DNA of 64,000 bases, taken from Piper betle (taxonomy: Eukaryota; Streptophyta; Magnoliopsida; Piperales; Piperaceae). Positions 33,024 through 45,452 of this stretch are shown one piece after another; the first letter of the stretch is position 1; the number at the start of each line of letters is the position of its first letter. The position numbers and the translations under genes are program-made. Where the stretch lies: the NCBI GenBank assembly GCA_033002965.1, contig JAURVB010012638.1:1-64000 (forward strand). The letters run 5' to 3'. Below the pieces are notes generated by a model, which worked only from the letters and a program-made list of their open reading frames with translations, searched no databases and was not told the DNA's origin.

Positions 33024-33041
33024 TGTTTCACATTCTTTACA
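30109..33041 (-). mobile_element. A2 5' LTR, complete
   Basis: 2,933 bp, from TGTAACGACCTGCC (30109) to TTTACA (33041). Same layout as other A/B LTRs: terminal block, 'ggaggcaattccgcg', the paired 'gactgagtcaattcc' blocks, a long A/T-rich middle, the 'taactcgagccacgtcgagt' block at 31819, and a (TTA)n tract at 32976-33023. Frames at 31855-32623 are variable between copies and not credible genes. Confidence 0.9.
32976..33023. repeat. (TTA)n microsatellite
   Basis: About 16 units of TTA near the start of the A2 LTR; counterpart of the tract at 10780. Confidence 0.95.
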
Positions 33042-33046
33042 CCTAA

Positions 33047-33202
33047 CATCTCATATGAATGAAACCCCTGACATTAAGGAACTTGTAAAAATTTGTGCAA
33101 TGAATGCCAGACTGATTTCTTGGTTCTTAAGTAATGCACAATGTAACACTTTCGAACAACTCTTTGAAAGGGTGTTGATCTTCGAGGAACTTGCAACAGT
33201 TT
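33047..33202 (+). pseudogene. Element E gag, right part
   Basis: Continues the gag core after A2 in the same frame: ..HMNETPDIKELVKIC, SWFLSNAQCNTFEQLFERV and FEELATVL. At 33203 the B2 LTR begins and its first TG/TAA supplies a stop. The rest of E is not found in the window. Confidence 0.8.
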
Positions 33203-33658
33203 TGTAAAACCCTAATTTTTCTCTTCATGACCCCATTATATTTTCAAGGACCAAAATTCCCAAGTTAGGGAGATTGTAAAACCAGGAAAATAATAATAAT
33301 ATTAATAGTAAGAATTAGGCTATTTTATTTAGGGTTTTATAAATCTTAAAAACAAACCATAAATATTATTTAATTAAATTAATTCTTGAAAAATTAATAT
33401 TATAAATTAATCAATTATGACCTTTACCATATTGGTACAATGAATGGCATAATTATGACTAATTATGTTCTTTAAAAATCTTTAACTCGGTCTGGGAAGG
33501 ATAGAACGTTGGAGAATTATTATTATTATTATTATTGAGTTAAGACAGGAGATTTTAAGGGAGTTGGGTAGTGTTTCTACCCAGTTAAATTCGGGTGTTG
33601 GGGTGTTTTCCCATACCCTAGCTGTCATTTTCGTGTTGGGGTGTTTTCGTAAAGTCTA

Positions 33659-33660
33659 TG

Positions 33661-33692
<32 letters not shown>

Positions 33693-33700
33693 ATATATTC
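33659..33700. repeat. (AT)n microsatellite near the A4 LTR start
   Basis: TA dinucleotides directly after the LTR start. Equivalent tracts follow the LTR starts at 39476-39530 and 52501-52545, so this subfamily carries an (AT)n just inside its 5' end. Confidence 0.95.
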
Positions 33701-33790
33701 GATGCGGTCCAGGAATGATCGAATGTGTTATATTCTCTACCTAGTTAATTATTTACCCTGTTAAATGAAATATGGGCGTAGGGGTGTTTT

Positions 33791-36700
33791 TGTAACACCC
33801 CAAATCCGGTCCACACTCGTGAACCGAACCGGCATGTTACCGGCCCCGGTTAGGTCGGCTAACCCGAACCTAACTCATACGGATCCAATCTCGGCGTCTT
33901 AAGATGAAGATACAACTCTCAAAGCATGGATGAATACACAAACCCTAACATGGTACTACGTGAATGACATACAAATCAGAGTGCACACCAAGACAATCCC
34001 GATAAAAATTAATGAAAACTTTGAAATATAACGGATAGAGTTTCCCCTAAAAATGCAATTAGGGGCCACCCTGTCAAATATACATATGCAAATATATATC
34101 TAACCATATATCAAATAATTTCATTCATATAAAATATAAAATCTAACATGCTGTAACTTATTTTAAAACTTGGGTCTCAACCCACTCCGCTGCGCAACTC
34201 TGATCATATTTTGCATTCTGTTATCGTGTCTTAACATTTCATTCATATCATATCATCATGCTCAAACATTTACTCATAGCATGTGTATAAAATAACATCA
34301 TAACACAAACATTAAATATTTAATCACCCAATGTGTGTGTGCAGAAGACCTTATTGCTCCTCCGTCCCAGCTGGCTCATCCATCTCGTGCTTATCACCTA
34401 CATATATATAAGAAAAACGTCAGTAACAAGCGTTACTGGTCCGGAAAATAAAATAACTATAACAAACTGGCTATGAGAGCAAACTCTCATCTGAAAGAAA
34501 ACATCATACTCCACGTGAACACTCTGAAGGGCACTACTGAGGAGCCACTGGGCTGCAGACCCGGTAGCATCCCGAACTTACTGCTCTGCTGCTGGTACTG
34601 TGCTACTCTCAGCACTTCTTTTTCAGTACTTCTCATGAAACTTTATCCTAAGCCCTCTCCGTACCTCCATATCTCTCCTGGCCTTGAGCACGAAGGCCGA
34701 GTACTCTCAGGCAGTCGCCTTTAGTACCCTTTGAACCACAAGTCCGGACATGCGCTGTACTAAACAGTACCCGTAAACCTCCACGTTCTCCGGGTGTGAG
34801 GAACTCAAACGCGGAGTTGTCAGGATCCCTCGGGAATGGAACAGTCCGCTGGCACTAATCCAGAGCCCGCTTTGACTGTCACGGCATCCTCTGCATGGTA
34901 CGTGCAGTCGGTTTCTCCATCTCTCGTCTCACTGAAAACTCGATAAAACTATATATATAGGCCTGGGAAGGGATTCATATAATAGGCCCGAAGGCAACTT
35001 GTGGTGGATCTTGTTTTCGAAATCATCCTCGAGGGATCTCATCCTCGAGGGGTTATTAATCCGGAAATATTCGATTAAATGGCCCGAGTTAAGTGGGATC
35101 CGATAAAACGCCACTTAACCCGCCCTGCAATAATAAAATAAACATACAATGGAAGAGCGTAAAACAAGACGAGTCCTAAACGGACCTGGTGGAAGCTCCA
35201 AGCGTGTCATCGCGCCTAGGCGGCGAGCTCCTACTCCGTACCTACACATCAAAACTAAATACTAACGCCCGCTAACTAAATGATGCATCAAACTCAATAA
35301 CATCACAATCACAATGCAAGCATCCATCAACATAACAATCAGAAAATCATAAAAATTAATTAATCCTAGCTCATCCTATTCATACTAATTTTATTACGTG
35401 TCTATAACTTATGCCGTGGTCACTTATCATGCTCTGACCTGATCTACTTCATTAGATCACTGAACCTTCATTCACACTTAATCTCATCATGTAACTTATC
35501 ATTTCATCCCTAATTAGTCATTAATCACATCACACACAATTATCATGCTCAACTCGATCTACCTCATTAAATCACTCCCTATTCATTCTCAATTAATTGC
35601 ATCATGCAATCATCACTACACTCATACTCATATGTTTATCATGACAATTATTTAATTCTAGCATGTTATACTAACAATCATAATCAATTTTAAAGAAATC
35701 AATCGGAGGTAATTATACCTCACGTCGTCGGCAATCGGCGACGGTTAGGGTTCCGTCGCGCGCCTCGGAGCTCAAATTCGGCGCTCCTCGGCGTCCAAAG
35801 CTCGATCGGGCTCCACTGGGTGAGCCCCGCGGAAGATCCGGTGAATTCCGGCGAATTCCAGAAATTCCGATTTTTCGGCGGTTTTCCGGCAGCTACTGGC
35901 GGTTTTCCGGCGACTTCCGGTGGTTTTCCGGCAACCGTCGCCTACGGCGTCTACTAGTCGGAAAGGGGTCGTGTTGGGTACCCTCGGAACCGGCTCGGCG
36001 AGCCCGACTCATCTACGGCCTCAACATGGTCGACGGAGGTGGCGGCTCGCCGGAAAATGGTCAAAACAGTGGCCGGCCGTGGTGGTTGCTAGATCCGGCC
36101 GGCCACGGCGGCAACGGCCTCCGCTCCGGTCAGGAAGCGTCACTGGGTGGTCGACGGTGCTGAGGCGACCACCTGATCGTGGTGGCGATGCTCGCCGGCG
36201 GCGGAATCGACGACGCGACCGCAACGCGGCCGCGGCGTCGCGGCGTGATTTCCTCGCGTCGCGGCGGTCCGATGGGGGCCGGACCTGGTCGGGGCGGCAG
36301 GGCGACGCCGTGGCCGGGCTGGGCGGCGTCGATCGGCGGCCAGGCGGCGCCGGCCGTGGCGGCGGTGGCGCGCGAACAGGGGCGGCGCGGCGAGGGTTTG
36401 GGCGTGGGGGAGAAAAAGTTAGTTGGGTGGCAAACTCGTAAATAATACTTGACTCGTCTCCGTCTCGAGTCAAGTATCATAACTAACTCGTATTAAATCC
36501 TAAAAAAATTCATAAAAATCGGGAAAAATCCCGTAAAATCAAACAACACCAAAAAAATTATAATGGTATGCTCTAGAACTATCAACCCACCCAAACTGCC
36601 CGAACGCGTCCTAACGCGGTAAACGGCCTAATACTAATTCTACGATCCACTATATATAAAAATAAAAAAATGACTGGCATACTCTCATATATCTGATAAC

Positions 36701-36886
36701 TCATTCTGTTCTGCTGTGTTCATGACGTTATCATCATATACTTGGGTACGCATGACCCTCATAGCTCATACACGCGACTGGCATTGGCTCGGTACACGTG
36801 TCCTGAAACTGACTCAACTCGAAAAAATAACGGTCGACCCGACCGGTTCTAAATATAAAACCCTAACTCGAATCGTGGGTTTTACA
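33791..36886 (-). mobile_element. Solo LTR C1 inside A4, TSD GTTTT
   Basis: 3,096 bp, TGTAACACCCC at the left and GGGTTTTACA at the right, flanked by GTTTT at 33786-33790 and 36887-36891. It is the only complete family C LTR here and serves as reference: terminal block, conserved '.gggatcc.' block near 34830, '(c/t)gcctaggcggcgagc' near 35215, CCG-rich island 35740-36420, then 'actcgt.tccgtctcgagtca' near 36450. Frames in the island (up to 173 codons) overlap on both strands. Confidence 0.9.
35740..36430. other. CCG-rich island of the C LTR
   Basis: A G/C-rich stretch in an otherwise A/T-rich LTR; it recurs at 59100-59790 and 61480-62140. It contains short direct repeats of 'ggcggttttccggc' (35878-35935). 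Frames are open in several overlapping registers, as expected from stop-poor G/C-rich DNA. At 59780-59793 the plus-strand C2 LTR reads 'cgacgcgaggtataa', a possible 5' splice site at the island's edge. Confidence 0.7.
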
Positions 36887-39454
36887 GTTTTCACATACCC
36901 TAGCCGTCATTTTCATTTTTATCAATTTTGAAAGAGGATGTCATTTTTGGTGTAGTCTTCCTCACCTTAGCCGCCTAGTTCTCCTCTTCTGTGTTTAGGT
37001 ATCCTTCTTATCTCCCTCTAATTAATTTTCTTGCATGCATATTCTTTTTAATTGATAATAAGCTTGTTAGTCATGTAACTAAAGTCTTAAATCAATAAGA
37101 AAGAAAAGAACTAAACTGAAAACTAGAATCCCGGCCATGGCCGAGTAGTCTGAAATTTTGGCAAGATGGGTGACCGTAACAACATTTGCAAGGCATTCCG
37201 TCACAACCCCGACGTCCTCTCTTGCTGCTGGGTCGAAGGGAGGGCTCGCTATGCCCCTGGTTACCAAGTGGTGGCCGAATTACGGCTGGTTATGGGCGTA
37301 GTTGTAGGGGGCAACGCTGTGGAGGAATTCCAGACATCTATACCAGTTCGCCAGCCAAGGCTCACGCCATGCATGCTCACAGCACTTGGCCTTGACATTG
37401 GGTTGTCATGCAGGGAGAAGAGAAGAGTACCCGGTGGTGCTGCTGGCCAGACAGAGTTCACCTTGCAATCCTGGCGGTGCTGCTGGCCAGGAGTCGCGTC
37501 TTGGTGCAGAACAGGAATTCAACGTGGATAGTTGCTGAAAAGCACGATCTTTATGCTTCCAATTGGATTGGTAGGGAAGGCAAGCAGTTATTGGAGTCGT
37601 GATCTAGTTTTGGGTTGAAGAAGAAGATGTCATAGGTCTAGCTTTGGTGCAGGAGGGGTTGCCTTGGATGCTTCTGTAAAACTTGGACGTTAGGCTTCAT
37701 CATTGGCTGTTTTTATTCTGTTATTGATGCTTGTTGGGATGTTTATATGGTTGTTCAATTGGGTTGCTGGGGAAGATTGCAGAAGATTGGAAGAAGGACG
37801 TGATCTGTTTATTTTTTGTGCAAAGATGGAGTTTGGAGAGGAAGGGACGTTGGGGAAGAAGAAGATGGCAGTTTTGTAAATATAGGTTGACTCGATACCG
37901 ACTCGTGTTAAGAAATAATACTAACTTGTAATAAATCTTTAAAAATAATTATTCTAATGGGTTATGGGTTAAATATACTAAACTAATTAACTATTGTACG
38001 AAATCGACATGGACATAAGTAATAAAAAATTATGGTAATGAATAAATGGTCGATAATTAATCGGTGTAATGCAAACGATTAAATTAAATTGAAGGGTTAA
38101 GTAATTATCACAGTAAAGGAAAATTAAATACTTGTTTATCAATTCATAATTATTTTATTATTTGTTAAGTGTTAATTATGATTTAAATAATTAATTTAAA
38201 ATGTAAAGTAGGACATAAATGATTATATCACGTGAATAATTAATTATCTCACTAGATTTGTTGAGAATTTAATATTAAATATTGTCAAATTTTAATCATG
38301 ATGTTTATTAGTTATTTAGGTGCATGCATTTCTAGTTAAATAAAATTATACTTATGTATAATTTTATGTTCTCGTTCAGATTAAGATCACTGGTCACAGT
38401 TGCGAGTTCACTTATGAACTGTATAGGTCTATATAATTATTTGAAATGTTGTATTTTCCTGTATTGGCAACCCTGGTCGGCCTGAGCCCAGATTCGACCA
38501 CCATGCATTGAGTGCGACTGGGGTCAAGGAATTGACTCAGTCCGACATGGGGCCGCACCCTTAAAATTACTATGTGGGAGTCTTGGACGACTTGAGTATC
38601 CGACCACCATGCGCGGGAACGCAATCGGGGTGGGCTCAATCCGGCACAAGGTAGCACCCCTGAAACATTGAACACCTGTCCCCATGCCAAAAGCGGCAAC
38701 ATAGCACAATGGCGCAAGAAGGATCATTATGCACTTGTGATACCAAAAGAGTGAGTCAATGGCAAACATCGGTAACTACAGGCCATGGGCCACGTAGCGT
38801 GTGTGTGCATGCATGGGATGGTAGTTGGATGATCATAGGCTCATAACAACTAAAAGACTCTTGAAATGATAATGGGGATTTCATTGACTTGTTTCATTTA
38901 ATTATGCGGCGTTGTGGTTTTATCACTAACGCAGAATTGTTTCCGTAGTGTGAGCAGCTTTGAATTGAAGAATAAAAGTGACTCAGGTTGGTGAATTAAT
39001 AATAAAATTGGACTTCCTTATTATTTTCTGGTGTTATAATTGTGTCTATGGGAAACGGTCCAAGACTGTGGGACTGTTATTTTATATTTGAGAAAACATG
39101 CTTTATTTTAATGATTTATATGATATATTTCCAGACTTATTTGTTGTTTTTCAATTCATGTTAAGGTTCGGGTGGGTTGTTACAGTTTTCCCATACCCTT
39201 GCTGTCTGCTTCTCATCTTCTTCTCCTCTTCCTTACCGAAGCAGCTTCCTCCTTGTTTCGGTATCCTCCCTATCTCCCTATTCTTAGTTTCCATGCATGC
39301 ATATTTTGAAATGTATAGATGAATGATAGTTGATAAAAACTGTTGCGGTTTCTATACCTCTCGGCTTTGTGTTTTGGGTTGTTTTTTCTTCTCTGTTGGA
39401 GCATCGTCGCCGGTAGTAGCGATGCATGGGATAATGGGCAATGCCGTGGGGGAT

Positions 39455-39468
39455 TGTAAAGACTGAAT

Positions 39469-39532
<64 letters not shown>

Positions 39533-42070
39533 GAACGCGTTTTTGGAAGGACCGAACGTGTTATATTCTCTATCCGGTTATTTCTACCGGTTAATTATTA
39601 TATTTTATTATTTACTCAGTTACCCAATTAAATGAAATACGGGTGTTTCCGCATACCCTAGCCGTCATTTTTATTTTATGGAGGACGCCCTCTACCCTAG
39701 CCTTTATTCGCATTTTCTTCTCCTCTTCCTTACCGGCGTGGCTTCTTCCTTGCATGGGTATCCTTCCTATCTCCGTCTTCTTAATTTCCTTGCATGCATA
39801 TTTTTAATTGATAGTAAGCTTGTTAATCATGGGAATTTAAGTTGTAAATCAACAAGAAAAGAACTAAACTAAATGGTATACAACTGAAATTCGCCATGGC
39901 TAAGGAATCTAAAATGTTGGCAAATTGGGCGACTATAAATAAGAATTTCAAGGCAGTCCTCACAACCCGGATGACACCTCTGGTTGCTGGGTCGAAGGGA
40001 TGGCTCGCTGTGTCCCTGGCTTCCGGTGGGTGGCAGAATTGTGATTGTGAATGGGCAGTGTTGCAAGGGTGACGGAAGTGGTGACGTTCTGCTGCAATAG
40101 AGGCTATCATGGTAGTTTCAGAGGGTAGACGCTTAGCCTTGATGTTGGGTTGTCGTGTGGGGAGAAGGGAAGAGCTGCCGGCGGTGCTGCTGGCCGGATG
40201 GAGGTCGCCTTGCATCCCTGGCGGTGCTGCTGGCCAGGACACGTGCGCCTTGCTGGAGCAAGGTGTCGCCTTGGGTAGCTGCTATAAAACATGGACTTCA
40301 GGCTTCCAATTGGTTGCTGGAGAAGGTTGAAGTTGATGGAGGACGTGAATCTGGGTTTGGGTGCCAAGATAAGGGTTCGAGAAGAAGGAAGTAGGCTGTT
40401 TTTGGGTGCAAGATGAAGGTGGAGAAGAGAAGAGCATTTGGGAAGAAGAAGATGGCAATTCTATAATTTATGCTTGACTTGATACGGCTCTAGTTAAAAA
40501 TAATACTAACTCTGTAATAAATCTTTAAAAATAATTATTTTAATGGGTTATCGGTTAAAGTTACTAAACTAATTAATTATTGGATGAAATCGACATGGAC
40601 ATAAGTAATAAAAATACAGATAAATGGTTGATAATTAATTGGCGTATTATAAGCGATTAATATTAAATCAGATGATTATAAGTAATTAATAAAATAAATA
40701 TTTTACCTTTGCCATATTGAATTTAATATTAGTTATATAATGTGATTATTTTAATAACGAGGCAGTAATGTAGAAAATGGGTTATTAAAATATAATCATG
40801 TAAAAATCACAAGCGTCGAAACTAAATAGCATAATGAAAATAAATAAAGTTCAAAAGCTTATTGAGTTGAATAATTTAAAATAATTGTATTAATAATATA
40901 ATTGAATTATAATAATACAAATTATTTTAAATAATTTAATCGAACAACTTAATTAATTAAATTTCTACGACTAATGATAGCGGGTAAAGATTATAACCAT
41001 AAACTAAATCATCAAGATCGTGGTTAAGTAAAGAACATCTCAAAGGGAAATATACTAATAATCATAATTAAATAATTGTCTATCAGTTAATAATCATTTT
41101 ATCAATTGTTAAGTATTAATTATGATTTAGATAATTAATTTAAAATGCAAAGTAGGATTTAAATGATTATTTCACATGAATAATTAATTATCTCACTAGA
41201 TTTGTTGACAATTTAATATTTAATATTTTTGAAAAGGATATACAAATTAGACATTTAGTTGCATGCATTTCTACTCGAATAAAATTATACTTATGTATAT
41301 TTTTATGTTCTCATTCAGATTAGGATCATCGGTCACAACTGCGAGTTCACTTACAAACTATCTAGGTCCAAATAATTATTTGAAATGTTGTATTTTCCCT
41401 TGTTGGCAGCCCTGGTTGGTCTTAGCCCAGATTTGACCACCATGCGCTGGAACACAATGCGGGTAAAGGAATTGACCCAGACCGACACGGGGCCGCACCT
41501 TTAAAATTACTATGTGGGAGTCTTGCTCGACTTGAGTATCTGACCACCATGCACTAGAACGCAAATATCGGTTACTACAAGCCGCGGGCAACGTAGCATG
41601 TGTGTGCATACATGGGATGGTAACAAGATGGGGTGGTCACACCTACTAGCATAATTGGAGCTCAGCCTCAGGCTCATAATTACTAAAAGACTTGTGAAAT
41701 GTTAATAGGGAATTATATTGACTTGTTTCATTTAATTATGCGGCTTAGTGTTTTTATCACTAATGTGGAATTGCCTCTCCAGGTGAGCAGCTTTGGACTG
41801 AATAATAAAAGTGACCCAGGTTTGGTGAATTGATAATAAAATTGGACTTCCTTATTATTCTTTGGTTTTATAATTGTGGCTATGGGAAACGATCTGAGAC
41901 TGTGAGACTGTTATTTTATATTTTAGAGAACATGCTTTATTTTTATGATTTATATGATTTATATATTGCCAGAATTAATTGTTGTATTAATATTCATGTT
42001 CTGGAATATTATCCTTACGTCTATTACATATTTTAAAGTAACGTCAGGCCGATTTGGTTGGGTCGTTAGA
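39455..42070 (+). mobile_element. Solo LTR A5, TSD GGGAT
   Basis: 2,616 bp, TGTAAAGACTG...GGTCGTTAGA (the terminal CA has become GA), flanked by GGGAT at 39450-39454 and 42071-42075. The host B LTR resumes in register, compare 46140 ('gtgggggatagtttcatg'). No internal sequence. Confidence 0.85.
39476..39530. repeat. (AT)n microsatellite
   Basis: About 27 TA units shortly after the A5 LTR start. A frame of Tyr-Ile repeats here is not a protein. Confidence 0.95.
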
Positions 42071-42075
42071 GGGAT

Positions 42076-44452
42076 AGATTCATATTTGAATTTTTCCTTC
42101 GGTGCTTGTCAAGTTAGGCATCCATATCAGTTCGTCAGCCAAGGCTCAGGCCGAGCATGCTCATCAGCGCTTGGCCTTGATGGTGTGGGTTATTGTGTGG
42201 GGAGAAGGGAAGCTTTCCTGGCGATGTTGCTGACTAGGCCTAATGAGCCTTGGTGCAGGATGGTGTTCACCTTGATAGCTATTGTAAAGCATAAACTTAA
42301 GGCTTCATCTCTGGCTGTTTTTATTTTTTTGTTTATGCTTTGTTGGGATGATCTATGTGGTTGTTCAATTTGATTGTTGGAAAGGTTGCAGTGAGTGAAG
42401 GCAATCTGATCTTGCACTGCTGGTTTTATGTTGATCGTGACATCATATATTGTAGTTTTGTTCAGCATATTGTGAGTGTTACAACAATTTTATGCCATCG
42501 AATTGTATGCGGTTGGTCATGGAACTAAATGATGAAGCTATACCTTTTCTTTGATGGGCTGTTTTGTTGTATGATTTTGTTAAGGATTGCCATACCTATT
42601 TTCTTTCTTGGTCACTCTATCTTTCTTTTATTTTATTTTATGTTTTTTCTTTATTTCTTGTTCTTCTCTGTGCGTTGATGTTTTGTGGACTAAATAAAGC
42701 TATTTTTAGCATTTATGAGTAATATAAATTTATTGTTCAATACATGTTGGAATAAATTTATGGTTTATATATATATAATATATAAATTGTTATTATCGAT
42801 TAATTAATGAATTATATATTAAATTATTTATACAACGGTTATGATAAATTTGGATTATTAAATAAATGTTCTTTGTTGATCTAAGTACTTAATACATGAA
42901 CATGACCCTGATGACTAAATTGATAATCAAAGTATGCCTACAAATAATCACGATTAGGTTAAATAAATGGGGTAAATCCATCACTAATATAATTACTGTA
43001 GTGATAAATTATTGATAATTAATCTGTGTACTATATTAGCAATACCTTTGAATTATGGATAATACAATCATTTTAAAGAATTTAATGGAATGACTTAATT
43101 AATTGCTAATTAAATATTCTTGAATGAATAAAAAGTTAATAAATTATTATAGATATACCTAAGCTTTTATTTAATGAATTAAGTATCTAGCACTCACTAA
43201 ATTGCTATTAATAGTAATAGTGATTAAAGATTAAGACTGTAAACCTAATCATCAAGATTATTGGTTAAGTAATTACCGTCTCAAAGGAAAATATACTAAT
43301 AATAGTAATTAAATACTTGTTTGTAAGTTAATAAAAATTTTATCATTAGTCAAGTGCTAATTCTGATTTAAATAATTAATTTAAAATGTAAAGTATGACT
43401 TAAATGATTATGTCACCTGAATGATTAGTTATCTCACTAGAGTTGTTCTAAATGTTGAGAATTTAATGTTTAATATTGATCGAATGATGTGTGCTTTATG
43501 TTGTCTTGTTTTAATAATGATATATTGAGTCATTTAGTTGCATGCATTTCTACTCGAATAAAATTATACTCAAGTACAATTTTATTTTCTCGTTCAGATT
43601 AGGATTGTCGATTGCGGTTCCGAGTTCAGTTGCGAGCTATCTAGGTCTGTACAATTATTTGAAATATTATATTTTTCCTTTTTGGCAGCTTTGGTTGGCC
43701 TGAGGCCAAACTCGACCACCATGCATTGAGTGCAACTGAGGTCAAGAAATTGATTCAGTCCGACACGAGGCCGCACCTTAAAAAAATTACTATGTGGGAG
43801 TCTTGGTCGACTTGAGTTCATATTCTGACCACCATGCACTGAGCGCAACTGGGATCAATGAATTGACTCAATTCGACACAAGGTAGCACCTCCTGAAAGA
43901 TTAAATATGTGCCCCCATGCCGAAAGGGGTGACAGGGTGCAGTGGCACAAGATGACTCATTATCCACTTGTGATACTTAGAGGGTGAGTCAATGGCAAAT
44001 ATCAATAACTACAGGCCATGGGCCACATAGCGTGTGTGCGCATGCATGGGATTGTAGCTAGATAGGGTGGCCACCCCTCCTAGCATAATTGGAGCTCAGC
44101 TTAGGTTCATAACTACTAAAAGTCTCAAGAAATTATAATAGGTATTATATTGACTTGTTTAATTTAATTATGCGGCTTAGGGTTTTTTCTCTAATGCGGA
44201 ATTGCCTCCTCAAGTATGAGCATAGAAGGATGGGTAGAGTCGGGACAGCTGGAGGACTCTATTATTAGACTATTCTTTCGTCGAGATTTTTTGCATGGCA
44301 ATGGGATTTTTGGTTCGGTTCATGGTCTTAAATTATTCCGAGCTTATAGTATATTTAAAATGATTGAAAATTAATGGAAAATTAATTTACGAGACACTTA
44401 GTTTTGTATAATAGCACTTGGCTCATGGCTTCGAAGGGGGGGGGTAGTTACA
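42076..44452 (+). mobile_element. B2 5' LTR, main part
   Basis: Collinear with the B2 3' LTR from about 46148 and with the B1 3' LTR to its end. It finishes 'gggggggggtagttaca' (44452), then two bases and the PBS. The terminal 'cgggcgggtcgttaca' block has been altered to a nine-G run. Confidence 0.85.
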
Positions 44453-45452
44453 CGTGGTATCAGAGTTGTGTTTCCCATGTAACCATGCAAATCAATCATT
44501 ACCTTTTTGAAAGTCTAAGAGTTCGCTGTCCCAAGGGGAAATTTCTTTCATAGAATTTATTTTTGTTATTTTAGATGATAAGTAATTATGGGTGTACACA
44601 AAATGGGTTGTAGGTGAATGCCAACAATTGGAGTTAATATTATAAAAATAATAAATAAATTACTTTTGACAACTCCTAAGGGTATAGGGACTAGAGGAGC
44701 ATCTAATTCAGTTGTTGTGGATACGATGATGTCCGAAAAACCTAGAGATTGATCAAGGTTTGGAAATGAATGCTAAAGACAAGATTGGGCTAGGCCAAGA
44801 GTTAAAAGCGCTAGCCCAGAGTTAAAAGCGCCAGGTTGGGATGTTATCGTAACAACGATATTTCATAGTTCAAGATATTTCTTCCTAAAAAAAATGTTCT
44901 CAGTACGGTGTACAAATAATTTGTAAGTCACTAAAAAAAATTGACCATTAGATGATACAAAAATTTGGATAATTGTTAAATAATTTCCCTAGTGGGGATT
45001 CAAGTGACCACTTCTAGATCTCGAACAAGTTGTAAGTAAAAGGCAGATTAAAAATGGAACCTTTAGAAGGATATGAGACCCTAAGGTATCGTGTAGATAA
45101 TTGATTTATGGAGACATATCTTTAGCATATTAATAAGCTGCGATTGAGTTAGATGACACTCTAGGTTAGGTTAACTACAGCATCATACCGGTATGGGACG
45201 GTGTGCCACTTATGTGTCATGCTAGGTGCATGTGACACTTAGCCAATGAGCGTATATGAGACGCCTTTATAATTAGAGGTGCTATCTAGGTAGTATGGGT
45301 GGTATGAGACACCTGTGCGACATGGATAACAGTGTCATGGGACAATGTGCCCCAATTTAGCTATGCAAATGAGTGGCAATGCTTAAATAAAAAAAAGACC
45401 CTTTTTTCTCCATTATATTTTTGAGGGCGAAAGATTCCCAAGCTAGGGAGAT
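44453..45452 (+). mobile_element. B2 internal region, non-coding
   Basis: 1,000 bp with stops in all frames. It is longer than B1 by an extra block near 44620-44850, which includes a short direct repeat of 'ccagagttaaaagcgc' (near 44810-44830). From 44870 onward it aligns closely with B1 11340-11943. The shared block 45160-45390 ('gtcatgctaggtgca', 'gtgacacttagccaatgag', 'gacacctgtgcgacatgg') is also present, reversed, in B3. No gag or pol similarity. Confidence 0.8.
44455..44467 (+). promoter_or_regulatory. Primer-binding site of B2
   Basis: TGGTATCAGAGTT, matching the Met-tRNA site except for the last bases, followed by 'gtgtttcccatgtaa', also found after the B1 site (11150) and, reversed, in B3 ('gtgggaaacacagc'). 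Confidence 0.9.

Larger units (their letters stand above)
26121..33041 (-). mobile_element. Element A2: Ty3/gypsy element with large deletions, TSD CCTAA
   Basis: The left end TGTAACAACTTGCC (26121) and right end 'cattctttaca' (33041) are flanked by CCTAA at 26116-26120 and 33042-33046. On the minus strand: 5' LTR 30109-33041, PBS, gag fragments, RT (split by solo LTR A3), RNase H, then a 3' LTR reduced to ~330 bp. Integrase, PPT and most of the 3' LTR are deleted near 26455. The right outer end is the normal LTR start, unlike A1. Confidence 0.9.
33648..39184 (+). mobile_element. Solo LTR A4, TSD GTTTT
   Basis: Starts CGTAAAGTC (one change from TGTAAAG) and ends 'gttgttaca' at 39184, flanked by GTTTT at 33643-33647 and 39185-39189. 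The host B LTR closes in register ('ggggtgttttcccataccct', compare 45880). Net length about 2.4 kb once C1 is removed. No internal region or PBS. Confidence 0.85.

Noticed and set aside
35920..36473. Frames of 88-173 codons on both strands in the C1 CCG-rich island.
   Set aside because: They are several overlapping registers of stop-poor G/C-rich DNA; the same region in C2 gives different frames with indels.
39441..39635. A 64-codon frame with Tyr-Ile repeats.
   Set aside because: It is a translation of the (AT)n tract in solo LTR A5.
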